From: Myxococcus stipitatus
Lineage (GTDB): Bacteria; Myxococcota; Myxococcia; Myxococcales; Myxococcaceae
DNA: 64,000 bases
NCBI RefSeq assembly: GCF_037414475.1
Contig: NZ_CP147913.1
Location: forward strand, 5,020,001-5,084,000
Reading direction: 5' to 3'
The notes below the pieces were generated by a model that saw only the letters and a list, made by a program, of their open reading frames with translations, was not told where the DNA came from and ran no database searches. Position numbers and translations under genes: made by a program. Shown one piece after another: positions 27,886-35,578 of this stretch. Every line of letters begins with the position of its first letter. The stretch's first letter is position 1.

Positions 27886-28803
27886 GTGTTGCCCTATTTC
27901 CCCTTTGAGCAGGGCTCATATGCCATGGCACTTGGAGTACGCGCCCTGCGGCCGGGTGAAACACTCATCGAAATAGACGCGCCGCATTACACAGCCGAGC
28001 TGGCGTTGAAAGACTCGCTATTGCGCGAGGATTTCCACGCGCGCTTTCAAGCCCTGCCGGGGACGGAGGCGATGCAATGGGAGGTGTTGCGCCTGGTGCT
28101 GACGCGGCTGGCGGCGGACTTCCCCGAGCGCTTCTCGCTGCGGGAGGAGGGCCCCACGTGGGAGTGGCGCAACAGCCCCGCGGACACGCGGACGGCGCTG
28201 ACGCCCGGGGATGCGGGCAGCCTGCCGTTGGCGCCGCTGGACTGGGTGGGGCGGCAGGTGCAGGAGGACCTGCTGGTGCTGGATGGCACGCGTGAGGGTT
28301 TTCCACTGGTGGCCGGGCAGCTCTGCTTTCCCTCCGGTTGGTGTCTGGCTGACAAGGTCGGCCGGTCGCTGTTGGACGTGCACGCGCCGGTGCCGCGCTT
28401 CGCCGAACAGATGGGGAACCCCACGCTGCGGCTCCTGGAGGGGCTCAAGCCGGGGCGCACCGTCACGCGCTGCAACTGGGCCTTCACCGTCACGGAGCGG
28501 CTGTGCATGGAGCCCTCCGCGTTCGAGCAGTGGCGCCACCTCTTCGAAGGCATCACCCCGGAGAACGCCGGCGAGCGCTGCTTCCTGCGCCTGGAGCGGC
28601 AGACGCTCAGCCGCCTTCCGGAGACGGGCGCCATCCTCTTCACCATCCACACGTACCGCGCCCCGGTGGCCGGTGAGGTCCCCACCGCCGAGCACCGCCG
28701 CCGGCTGGCCCACGTGCTGCGCACCGTCCCCGACGACATGAGCGGCTACAAGCGCCTGGCTCCGCTGCGCGAGCCCCTGCTGGCGTACCTGGAGCGGACC
28801 TGA
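27886..28803 (+). CDS. DUF3445 protein, haem-dependent oxidative N-demethylase-like
   Basis: The 305-residue cytoplasmic protein resembles DUF3445, a family that includes the haem-binding HODM enzymes which remove N-methyl groups oxidatively. Recognisable parts are the N-terminal LPYFPFEQGSYAMALGVRAL, VGRQVQEDLLVLD, the LCFPSGW motif and TRCNWAFTVTERLCM, followed by LERQTLSRLPETGAILFTIHTY. The start is a GTG at 27886, ten bases after AGGAG; there is no signal peptide. It is monocistronic as far as can be seen. Substrate unknown. Confidence 0.85.
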   Translation: MLPYFPFEQGSYAMALGVRALRPGETLIEIDAPHYTAELALKDSLLREDFHARFQALPGTEAMQWEVLRLVLTRLAADFPERFSLREEGPTWEWRNSPADTRTALTPGDAGSLPLAPLDWVGRQVQEDLLVLDGTREGFPLVAGQLCFPSGWCLADKVGRSLLDVHAPVPRFAEQMGNPTLRLLEGLKPGRTVTRCNWAFTVTERLCMEPSAFEQWRHLFEGITPENAGERCFLRLERQTLSRLPETGAILFTIHTYRAPVAGEVPTAEHRRRLAHVLRTVPDDMSGYKRLAPLREPLLAYLERT

Positions 28804-28842
28804 CCACCCGTTGGAACACCCCAAGTCCAAGCCGCGAAGACG

Positions 28843-28867
28843 CTGGGTGGAGAAATATCCCACCCAG
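28843..28867 (+). terminator. Hairpin after the DUF3445 gene
   Basis: CTGGGTGG and CCACCCAG form an 8-base stem about 40 bases past the stop. There is no U-tract, so it is only a possible terminator. The remaining bases to 29022 hold the FKBP leader, with no other recognisable element. Confidence 0.35.
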
Positions 28868-29022
28868 ATGAAACGCGCGACGCCAAGGCGTGTGGTGGTG
28901 GGCGTGCGTGTGTCGTGCCGGGCAGATGTTCGGGGATTTCTGTAGTAGGAAGTCGCCCCTCTGGGATTTTGATGGGCAGCGGAATTGCGGCCGCTGCGAG
29001 CAAGCCAAGGAAGGGCAAACAC

Positions 29023-29772
29023 ATGCGGAAGATGTGTCTTGTTGCGATGATGCTGAGCCTGGCCGCGTGCCAGCCTCAGGGGGCGAAGGACGGGGCCAGC
29101 ACGGCGGCTGCGGCCAACCCGCAGACGGATGACCAGAAGACGCTGTACGCGCTCGGCATGTCCCTGGGCCGGAACATCAGCGTGTTCGACATGACCCCGG
29201 AGGAGCTGGCGTTCGTCCAGGCGGGTCTCAGCGCGCAGGTGAAGGGCGAGAAGCCCGCGGTGGAGCTGGAGACGTACGGCCCGAAGCTGCCGGAGCTCGC
29301 CCGCGCGCGCAGCACCCGCCGCGCCGAGAAGGAGAAGGAGAAGGCGAAGGCGTTCCTGGAGACCCAGTCGAAGGAGCCCGGCGCGGAGAAGACCGAGTCC
29401 GGCCTGGTCTACAAGGAGCTGACCCCGGGCACGGGTGAGTCCCCCAAGGCCACGGACATCGTGAAGGTTCACTACAAGGGCACGCTGTCCGACGGCACGG
29501 AGTTCGACAGCTCCTACAAGCGTGGCGAGCCCACGCAGTTCCCGCTCCAGGGCGTCATCAAGTGCTGGACGGAGGGCGTGCAGAAGATGAAGGTCGGCGG
29601 CAAGGCCAAGCTGGTGTGCCCGTCCGACATCGCGTACGGCGACCGCGGCGCGCCGCCGAACATCCCGGGCGGTGCGGCCCTGGTGTTCGAGGTGGAGTTG
29701 CTGGAGATCGTCAAGCCGCCGGAGGCTCCTCCCGCGCCCGCGACGCCTCCTTCGGCCGAGCAGAAGAAGTAG
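29023..29772 (+). CDS. FKBP-type peptidyl-prolyl cis-trans isomerase lipoprotein
   Basis: This 249-residue lipoprotein (lipobox LAAC) is a periplasmic FKBP/Mip/FkpA-type isomerase. An N-terminal helical domain (KTLYALGMSLGRNISVF, residues ~40-110) serves for dimerisation in the family, followed by a charged helix (RRAEKEKEKAKAF) and the FKBP domain (residues ~130-230): VKVHYKGTLSDGTEFDSSY, GVIKCWTEGVQKMKVGGKAKL, IAYGDRG and LVFEVELLEI. The active-site pattern is close to canonical. A Pro-rich tail follows. AAGGAAGG lies upstream of the chosen ATG. It ends at a strong intrinsic terminator. Confidence 0.93.
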   Translation: MRKMCLVAMMLSLAACQPQGAKDGASTAAAANPQTDDQKTLYALGMSLGRNISVFDMTPEELAFVQAGLSAQVKGEKPAVELETYGPKLPELARARSTRRAEKEKEKAKAFLETQSKEPGAEKTESGLVYKELTPGTGESPKATDIVKVHYKGTLSDGTEFDSSYKRGEPTQFPLQGVIKCWTEGVQKMKVGGKAKLVCPSDIAYGDRGAPPNIPGGAALVFEVELLEIVKPPEAPPAPATPPSAEQKK

Positions 29773-29802
29773 TCTCCCCGCTCACTTGAGCGTGGGTGGA
29801 AC

Positions 29803-29843
29803 GAGGGCTGGCTGGGGAATCCCCCGCCGGCCCTCTTGTTTTC
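29803..29843 (+). terminator. Strong intrinsic terminator after the FKBP gene
   Basis: GAGGGCTGGCTGGGG pairs with CCCCCGCCGGCCCTC (14 of 15 pairs, loop AAT) and is followed by TTGTTTT. It is 30 bases after the stop. Confidence 0.85.
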
Positions 29844-29858
29844 GAGCCTGGACCCCCC

Positions 29859-30710
29859 ATGAAGACCTCCTCCCCGCACCGTCACGTGTTGTTCGTGGGC
29901 CTGCTGCTGCTCGCCGGAGGTTGCGTGAGCGGGGGGGCTCCTCTCGAGGTGCTGCGGGGCCCGTCGCCCACGGGCGCCATCACCGAGGAGGAGTTCAAGG
30001 CGCTGCACACCTCGCCCGCGGAGGCACCCGCCATGCCCCACGGGCAGGAGGTGGAGATTGCCGGGATGAAGGCGTACCTGAGCCTCCCGGAGGACGTGAA
30101 GGCGCCGCTGCCCGCGGTGCTGGTCATCCCCGAGCAGTGGGGGCTGGGCGCGCACATGCGTCATTGGGCGGACCGGCTGGCGGCCAATGGCTACGCGGCG
30201 CTCGCGGTGGACCTGTATGACGGCAAGGTGCCCGCGACGGCGGCCGAGGCGCTCGCGTGGTCGCGGAGGTTGGACCCGGTCCGGACGATGCAGTCGCTGA
30301 AGGCGGCGCATGCGTTCCTCCAGGACGACGCGCGCGTGCGGGCTTTGCGCACGGGGGTGCTGGGGTGGAGCGTGGGCGGAGGCTGGTCACTCAAGGCCGC
30401 CATGGAGATTCCGGAGCTGGACGCGGCGGTGCTCTACTACGCCAACCCGGTGGTGACGGACGTGGAGGCGCTGGCCACCATCCGCGCGTCCGTGCTGGGC
30501 ATCATCGCGGCGCGGGACGAGGTGATTCGCCGCGAGGAGGCGTGGGTGCTCCGCGACGCGCTGGATGGCGCGGGTGTGTTCCACCGCATGGTGGAGCTGG
30601 AGGGCGCGCACGGCTTCGCCAACCCGCTTGACCCGGGCTACGACGAGCGCTCGGCGGCCATGGCCTGGGCGGAGGCGTCGATGTTCCTCGAGCACCACCT
30701 GCGGCGCTGA
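29859..30710 (+). CDS. Dienelactone hydrolase family lipoprotein
   Basis: The 283-residue protein has a lipobox LAGGC signal and an alpha/beta-hydrolase domain of the dienelactone hydrolase type: PAVLVIPEQWGLGAHMRHWADRL, AVDLYDGK, nucleophile elbow GWSVGGGW, then ARDEV (Asp) and EGAHGFANP (His). The nucleophile is Ser, not the Cys of classical dienelactone hydrolases, so it is more likely an esterase-like member. Lipidation puts it in the envelope. It follows the FKBP terminator and has its own transcript. No pathway partner is nearby. Confidence 0.88.
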   Translation: MKTSSPHRHVLFVGLLLLAGGCVSGGAPLEVLRGPSPTGAITEEEFKALHTSPAEAPAMPHGQEVEIAGMKAYLSLPEDVKAPLPAVLVIPEQWGLGAHMRHWADRLAANGYAALAVDLYDGKVPATAAEALAWSRRLDPVRTMQSLKAAHAFLQDDARVRALRTGVLGWSVGGGWSLKAAMEIPELDAAVLYYANPVVTDVEALATIRASVLGIIAARDEVIRREEAWVLRDALDGAGVFHRMVELEGAHGFANPLDPGYDERSAAMAWAEASMFLEHHLRR

Positions 30711-30735
30711 GCGGGCCCGAGGAGGCGAGGCCCGC
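30711..30735. terminator. Hairpin between convergent genes
   Basis: GCGGGCC and GGCCCGC form a 7-base stem around 11 bases, filling most of the 43-base gap between two convergent stops. No T-tract on either side. Confidence 0.4.
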
Positions 30736-30753
30736 CGCGCCGGGCGCGAAAGC

Positions 30754-31440
30754 TCAGTAGGGCCGCTGGCCGACGTAGTTGCCCGGCGGCGCGTAGTTGC
30801 AGACCCAGAGCTGCCAGGTGGGCCACTGCGCGCCGAAGGGAGAGTTCTTCGTGCACGTCTGGGTGGCGCAGCCGATGCGCTTCGTGTCGCGCCACACGAT
30901 TTGCGTGTAGTGGCCGCACATCTCGCCCTGTGTGCACGAGTTGTTGGCGTAGTTGTAGTCGGCGATTTCGTCGCTCCACCCCTTCACCACGTCCCGGGTC
31001 GGCATGGCGGTGGAGGTGGCGGCGTAGAGGTTCTCGCCGAGGTTGCCCCTGTTGGCGTTGTGCTTGAACTCGCACTGGGCCGCATAGGCCTTCGCGGTGT
31101 TCTCCACGTTCGTGTCCCAGGTCACCGGCGCCAGCGCGGGGCTGGGCGTGGGCTGCGCGGCCGCGCGCGTGGCGTTGTGTCCATCCAGCATGTCCTGGGC
31201 GAACTTCGACAACGCTCCTCCGCCAGCGTCGGGTGTGCCCAAGCCCCCATCGGGCGTGGGGCCCCCGTCTGGCGTGTTTCCGGGACCGCCATCGGGCGTG
31301 CCCGAGCCGCCACCGTCGGGTGTCCCCGCGTCTCCGGAGGGCGTGTCCTCCTTGGGTGACTCATCCGAGCCACACCCCGCGGAGAGCCACGGCACGAGGA
31401 GACCCAGGGCCAACAGACGTCGGACGAAGGAGCGGTTCAT
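30754..31440 (-). CDS. CAP (SCP/PR-1) domain lipoprotein, copy 1
   Basis: This 228-residue lipoprotein (signal ending SAGC) has a TPDGG-rich linker and a CAP domain of about 130 residues. CAP hallmarks are MLDGHNATRAAA, LAPVTWDTNVENTAKAYA, NRGNLGENLYAA, CGHYTQIVWRDTKRIGCA and WVCNYAPPGNYVGQRPY. The His and Glu of the typical CAP cavity are present. CAP proteins bind lipids, metals or glycans; bacterial roles are mostly unknown. A paralogue lies immediately upstream, with an almost identical C-terminus. Confidence 0.92.
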   Translation of the reverse strand: MNRSFVRRLLALGLLVPWLSAGCGSDESPKEDTPSGDAGTPDGGGSGTPDGGPGNTPDGGPTPDGGLGTPDAGGGALSKFAQDMLDGHNATRAAAQPTPSPALAPVTWDTNVENTAKAYAAQCEFKHNANRGNLGENLYAATSTAMPTRDVVKGWSDEIADYNYANNSCTQGEMCGHYTQIVWRDTKRIGCATQTCTKNSPFGAQWPTWQLWVCNYAPPGNYVGQRPY

Positions 31441-31541
31441 GGCGCGGATTATCAGCCGCCAGGGATGCGCCCGAAAGGGGGCGCGTTCCCCACGCGAGGC
31501 GAGGCCATGCGTTATGTGAGACACCGCTGTGTCCGCGCGCC

Positions 31542-32165
31542 TCAGTAGGGCCGCTGGCCGACGAAGTTTCCAGGCGGCGTGTAGTTGCACACCCAGAGCT
31601 GCCACGTGGGGAACGCCTCACCGAACGGTGAGTTCTTCTTGCACAGCACCGTGGCGCAGCCGACGCCCGTCGTCTTGCGCCACACCACCTGCGTGTAGTG
31701 GCCGCACACCTTGCCCTTCTTGCAGGTGTTGCGTGTGTGGTCGTAGTCGGAGGCTTCGTCCGCCCAGCTCTTCACCACCTGGAGCGTGCCCCACGTGTCC
31801 GGCGTGGCGGCGGCCAGGTTCTCTCCGAAGTCACCGCGGTTGGGGTTGTGTTCGAACTTGCAGGCCTTGGCCCACGTCGCGGCCTGCCGCGCGGCCGCGT
31901 CGGACCAGACCAGGGGCGGCAAGGGAGGCTTGGGGGTGGGCCGCGCATTCGCTCGCGCCTCGTTGTGGGCGTCGAGCATGGCGCGCGCGAAGTCCTTGGC
32001 GGAGGACTGCGAGGCGTGAGGTTCGGGGGGCGCGGCGCGGGCCTGTTGGGTCCGCTGCGTGGAGGCCACCGCCGTGCGCTGGGACGAGGACTTGTGTTGA
32101 CCCGATTTCGATGCGGAGACACAGCCGAGAGGAAGGACGAGCAGGACGAGCACCGGCAAGCGCAT
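31542..32165 (-). CDS. CAP (SCP/PR-1) domain lipoprotein, copy 2
   Basis: The 207-residue paralogue of the preceding gene. A lipobox ending PLGC is followed by a Ser/Gln/Thr-rich linker and the CAP domain: MLDAHNEARANARP, LVWSDAAARQAATWA, NRGDFGENLAAA, CGHYTQVVWRKTTGVGCA and WVCNYTPPGNFVGQRPY. The 3' ends of both genes are nearly identical in DNA sequence, indicating tandem duplication. The ATG at 32165 gives the signal peptide MRLPVLVLLV. It lies 98 bases after the DUF1552 gene, so co-transcription is possible. Confidence 0.91.
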   Translation of the reverse strand: MRLPVLVLLVLPLGCVSASKSGQHKSSSQRTAVASTQRTQQARAAPPEPHASQSSAKDFARAMLDAHNEARANARPTPKPPLPPLVWSDAAARQAATWAKACKFEHNPNRGDFGENLAAATPDTWGTLQVVKSWADEASDYDHTRNTCKKGKVCGHYTQVVWRKTTGVGCATVLCKKNSPFGEAFPTWQLWVCNYTPPGNFVGQRPY

Positions 32166-32263
32166 GCTCGCGATGATGCGACAGGACGCCCACGCGCGCA
32201 TGGGGACGTTGCACGCTGGTGCATTCGTCCCATGCCCGCACGCTTGCCCCGCGAGGTCGGGTC

Positions 32264-33607
32264 CTACCCACCGAGCCCTGGAAGTTCCTGGGTGCCATCC
32301 GCGCCGAACGCGGTGACGTTGGGGACTCCCATGGCGCGCATCATGGAGATGTAGAGGTTCGCGATGGGGACCCCCGGCGCGCGGAGGTGACGGTCCGTGC
32401 CGATGGCTCCGCCGCCCTTGCCCGAGATGAGCACGGGCAGGTTCTTGTGGATGTGTCCGTTGCCGTCCTCGATTTCGCTGGTGAAGTAGACCATGGCGTT
32501 GTCGAGCAGCGGCACGCCCTGTCCGTCCCGCACCTCCTTCAAACGGCGCACGAGGTAGGCGTACTGCTCCACCTCCCAGTGGTTGATGCGCGCGAGTGCG
32601 TCGAAGTTGGACTGGACGTGTTGGTGGTGGGAGTACGCGTGGTGTCCGCCGCTGAGGCCCAGGAAGCCATACACCTTGTTGCTGCGCGCGTTGGCGAGCA
32701 TGAAGGTCACCACGCGGGTGAGGTCGCATTGGAAGGCGAGGACGATGAGGTCCATCATCGCCTGCGTCTTGGCGCGAGGGTCCTCGTCACCCCCCGGCGC
32801 GGTGGGCATCCCGCATGCGCCGGCCCCGCCCAGGGCATCCACCTGCTGCTCCAAGTCGCGGACGCTGGTGAAGTACTCGTCGAGCTTGCGCCGGTCCGTG
32901 GTGCCCAGCCTTCGCTGGAGCGAGGTGGCGTCCTCGCGGACGGAGTCGATGATGCTCATGCCGTAGGCGCGGCGCCGGGCAGCCTGGGCCTGGGTCTCTC
33001 CGGGGTGGGTGCCGCCGAAGAGCCGGTCGAAGACCGCCTGGGGGCGCACCTCCTTCGCCATGGGCGTGCGCGGCCCCGACCAGGAGATGTTGTTCGCGTA
33101 GGGGCACGCGTAGCCGGAGTCGCAGTTGCCGATGCCTCGGCCCGCGTCGATGCCCAGCTCCAGCGAGGCGAAGCGCGTGGCCTTCTCCCGCGCCAGGTGG
33201 TTGGCGATGAGTTGGTCCATGGAGATGCCCGCGCGCAGCTCGGTGCCCTCCGTCTTGAAGGCCTTGGTGCAGGACAGGAGCGCGGCGGTGCCCGCGGCGT
33301 GGTGGCCATCTCCATCCGGCTTGCCGGAGTCATTGGCGAGCCCGCTGATGACGAGCACGTCGCTCTTCACCGGGGCCAGGGGCTGGAGCGTCGGCGTGAG
33401 CTCCCACGCGGCGCCCGTTCCCGTGGGAAGCCACTTGGGCATGTGGATGCCATTGGGCACATAGAACACGGCCAGCCGCTTGGGAGCTGGCGTGGGGGCC
33501 GCGGCCCGGGCGGAGCCTGGGAGCATCTGCTCCAAGCAGGGCAGCGCCAGCAGCGCGCCCGCGCCCCGCAGCACGGTTCGACGAGAGAGTGTCGGCTTCC
33601 TGCTCAT
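32264..33607 (-). CDS. DUF1552 domain protein with Tat signal
   Basis: The 447-residue protein starts with a twin-arginine signal (LSRRTVLRGAGALLALP), so it is exported folded, probably with a cofactor or metal. The rest matches DUF1552, a family related to the DUF1501/sulfatase-like fold: AVFYVPNGIHMPKW, DVLVISGLAND, GDGHHAAGTAALLS and SLELGIDAGR. DUF1552 genes are regularly found directly behind DUF1592-type cytochrome-like genes, as here (ATGA overlap with the upstream stop). Biochemical function is not known. Confidence 0.9.
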   Translation of the reverse strand: MSRKPTLSRRTVLRGAGALLALPCLEQMLPGSARAAAPTPAPKRLAVFYVPNGIHMPKWLPTGTGAAWELTPTLQPLAPVKSDVLVISGLANDSGKPDGDGHHAAGTAALLSCTKAFKTEGTELRAGISMDQLIANHLAREKATRFASLELGIDAGRGIGNCDSGYACPYANNISWSGPRTPMAKEVRPQAVFDRLFGGTHPGETQAQAARRRAYGMSIIDSVREDATSLQRRLGTTDRRKLDEYFTSVRDLEQQVDALGGAGACGMPTAPGGDEDPRAKTQAMMDLIVLAFQCDLTRVVTFMLANARSNKVYGFLGLSGGHHAYSHHQHVQSNFDALARINHWEVEQYAYLVRRLKEVRDGQGVPLLDNAMVYFTSEIEDGNGHIHKNLPVLISGKGGGAIGTDRHLRAPGVPIANLYISMMRAMGVPNVTAFGADGTQELPGLGG

Positions 33608-35289
33608 GGTGATTGGGCCTCCGTGTCACCTCGCCGGGAGGTGAAGTGGTCGCTGAAGATGATGGCGAGGATGTAGTCGCTGAGTCGTCCGCCCCGGGCT
33701 TCCGCCGTGGCCGCGATGAACCGCACCGCGCACGAGTCCACGTTCGACATGCCCCGGCCCAGCGCATAGGTGAGCAGGTGCTCGGTCATGCAGTCGGGCA
33801 GCTTCGGGTCCTCCTTCACGAAGCGCCGCATGTCCGCGCCGCCGTTGAGGACGTTGCCGTCGGGCAGGTCTCCCGTCGCATCCACGGGAGCGCCGCTCAC
33901 CTCTTTCATCCGCCAGCGCCCGATGGGGTCGTAGTTCTCCAGCGCGAGGCCCAGCGGGTCCATCATCCGGTGACAGCCCTGGCACTGCGGCAGGGCGCGG
34001 TGCATCGCCATGCGCTCCTTCATCGTCATGTTGGGATTCACCGCGGGCGGCAGGCCCTCCACGTTGGGCGGAGGCGGCGGTGGCGCCGAGCACAGCAACT
34101 GCTCCAGCACCCAGACGCCGCGCTGCACGGGTGAGGTGCGGTCGGGGTTGGAGGTGACGGTGAGCAGGGAGCCGTGGCCGAAGATGCCTCGGCGCTCCGG
34201 GTGCGCGGACAGGTCCACGCGTTGGTGTGAGGTGCTCCCCGGAAGTGGCAGCCCGTAGTGCGCGGCGAGCGCGTCGTTCACATAGGTGAAGGGTGCATCC
34301 AGGAGGTCCTTCAGCTTGTGGTCTCCGGTGAGGAACTCCTGGAAGACGAGCTCGGTCTCCTGGCGCATGGCCCTTCGCAGCGTGTCGTTGAAGGCGCCGT
34401 AGAGCGTCGGGTCCGGCTCCGCGGAGTCGAGCGCGCGGGTGAAGAGCCACTGTCCGGCGAAGTTGCTCACCAGGGCTTGGGCCTTCGGGTCCGCGAGCAT
34501 CCGGCGCACCTGGGCCTCCAGCTCCTCGGGCGTGCGCAGCTTGTCCTGCTCGGCGGCTTGGAGGAGCGCCTCGTCGGGCATGCTGCTCCAGAGGAAGTAG
34601 GAGAGGCGGCTGGCCAGTTCGAACGCGTTGACCTTGTGTGGAGCCGCGGAGGTGGGCTCGGGGTCCATCTCCACGCGGAAGAGGAAGTGGGGCGACACGA
34701 GCACCGAGCGCAGGGCCAGCTTCACCCCGGCCTCCGGTGGGTCTCCGTGCTGCTTCGCGAGCGCGATGGGCCGCAGCAGCCGTTGCACCTCCTCGGCGGT
34801 GACGGGGCGGCGCCAGGCGCGGCGCGCGAAGCGGGAGAGGATGTCGCGAGCGCAGGGCTCGGGGTTGGCGGGGTCGAGCTCGCAGGTGCGCAGCGTGCCT
34901 CGGGTCCACGCGCTCTCGACGAGTGCCTCCGCGGCGGAGGCGTACTTCTCCATCAGGAGGGGGGACAGGCTGAGGACATCGGCGTTGTTGTCGAAGCCGT
35001 AGCCGTGGTCGTCGGCGGGGAACGCGCGCGCGGGGTGGGTGGTGTCACCCAGGAGGTCTCGCACGGTGGCGTCGTATTCGGCGCGGTTGAGGCGGTGCAG
35101 GGTGACGCGGCCCGGGTCGATGACGGTGTTCTCGCAGCCAGCGATGTGGATGGGCGGGGTGCCGCCGGGCGTGTCGGGAAGGACGCGCGCCGATGGGAGC
35201 GAGTCGCTCTTGCAGCCGGCGAGCAGCAGCAGGCATCCGGTGCCCGCGAGCCCGAGCCAGCGCCTTCGTTCGTGAGGTCTGGAAGTCAC
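33604..35289 (-). CDS. DUF1587/1592/1588/1585 multidomain lipoprotein
   Basis: This 561-residue lipoprotein (lipobox LLAGC) has the domain series DUF1587 (TLHRLNRAEYDATVRDLLG), DUF1592 (AFELASRLSYFLWSSMPDEALL), DUF1588 (RRGIFGHGSLLTVTSNPDRTSPVQRG) and DUF1585 (LPDCMTEHLLTYALGRG). CQGCH at about residue 440 is a single possible haem c site. The family is large in planctomycetes and myxobacteria and is predicted to act on carbohydrates or as redox proteins in the envelope. The GTG start is preceded by GGAGG at a normal distance. First gene of a two-gene operon with the DUF1552 gene. Confidence 0.88.
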   Translation of the reverse strand: MTSRPHERRRWLGLAGTGCLLLLAGCKSDSLPSARVLPDTPGGTPPIHIAGCENTVIDPGRVTLHRLNRAEYDATVRDLLGDTTHPARAFPADDHGYGFDNNADVLSLSPLLMEKYASAAEALVESAWTRGTLRTCELDPANPEPCARDILSRFARRAWRRPVTAEEVQRLLRPIALAKQHGDPPEAGVKLALRSVLVSPHFLFRVEMDPEPTSAAPHKVNAFELASRLSYFLWSSMPDEALLQAAEQDKLRTPEELEAQVRRMLADPKAQALVSNFAGQWLFTRALDSAEPDPTLYGAFNDTLRRAMRQETELVFQEFLTGDHKLKDLLDAPFTYVNDALAAHYGLPLPGSTSHQRVDLSAHPERRGIFGHGSLLTVTSNPDRTSPVQRGVWVLEQLLCSAPPPPPPNVEGLPPAVNPNMTMKERMAMHRALPQCQGCHRMMDPLGLALENYDPIGRWRMKEVSGAPVDATGDLPDGNVLNGGADMRRFVKEDPKLPDCMTEHLLTYALGRGMSNVDSCAVRFIAATAEARGGRLSDYILAIIFSDHFTSRRGDTEAQSP

Positions 35290-35578
35290 TCGTCCTCCCC
35301 CTTTCACGCAGCCGCGCGTGACGGTGCTGGGGGAGGCCGAAGCAAGACGCTCACCAGCGCGGGGCGATGGCCAGTGAACGTGGGGACTCCCCGGAGGGGC
35401 GCGGAACGGGTGTGGCATGCCCTCGCGTGGGTGGGGCGTGGGCGCGGGGGGGAAGCGGGGTGCCTCGGGTGGGCAGGGGGTGTAGGAGCGAGAGGCCGAG
35501 CGGGGACGGTGGGACGGGAGCAGGTTGAGCCGGGGAGGCATGGAAGCGGCCTCGGGCCTCCGGTAGAGGAGTCGGGCC
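35290..35578. promoter_or_regulatory. Divergent intergenic region, DUF1592 operon and AAA ATPase
   Basis: A 289-base gap between two divergent starts; it must hold both promoters. It is purine-rich toward the ATPase gene (35450-35530). I see no clear operator or -35/-10 pair. Confidence 0.35.
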
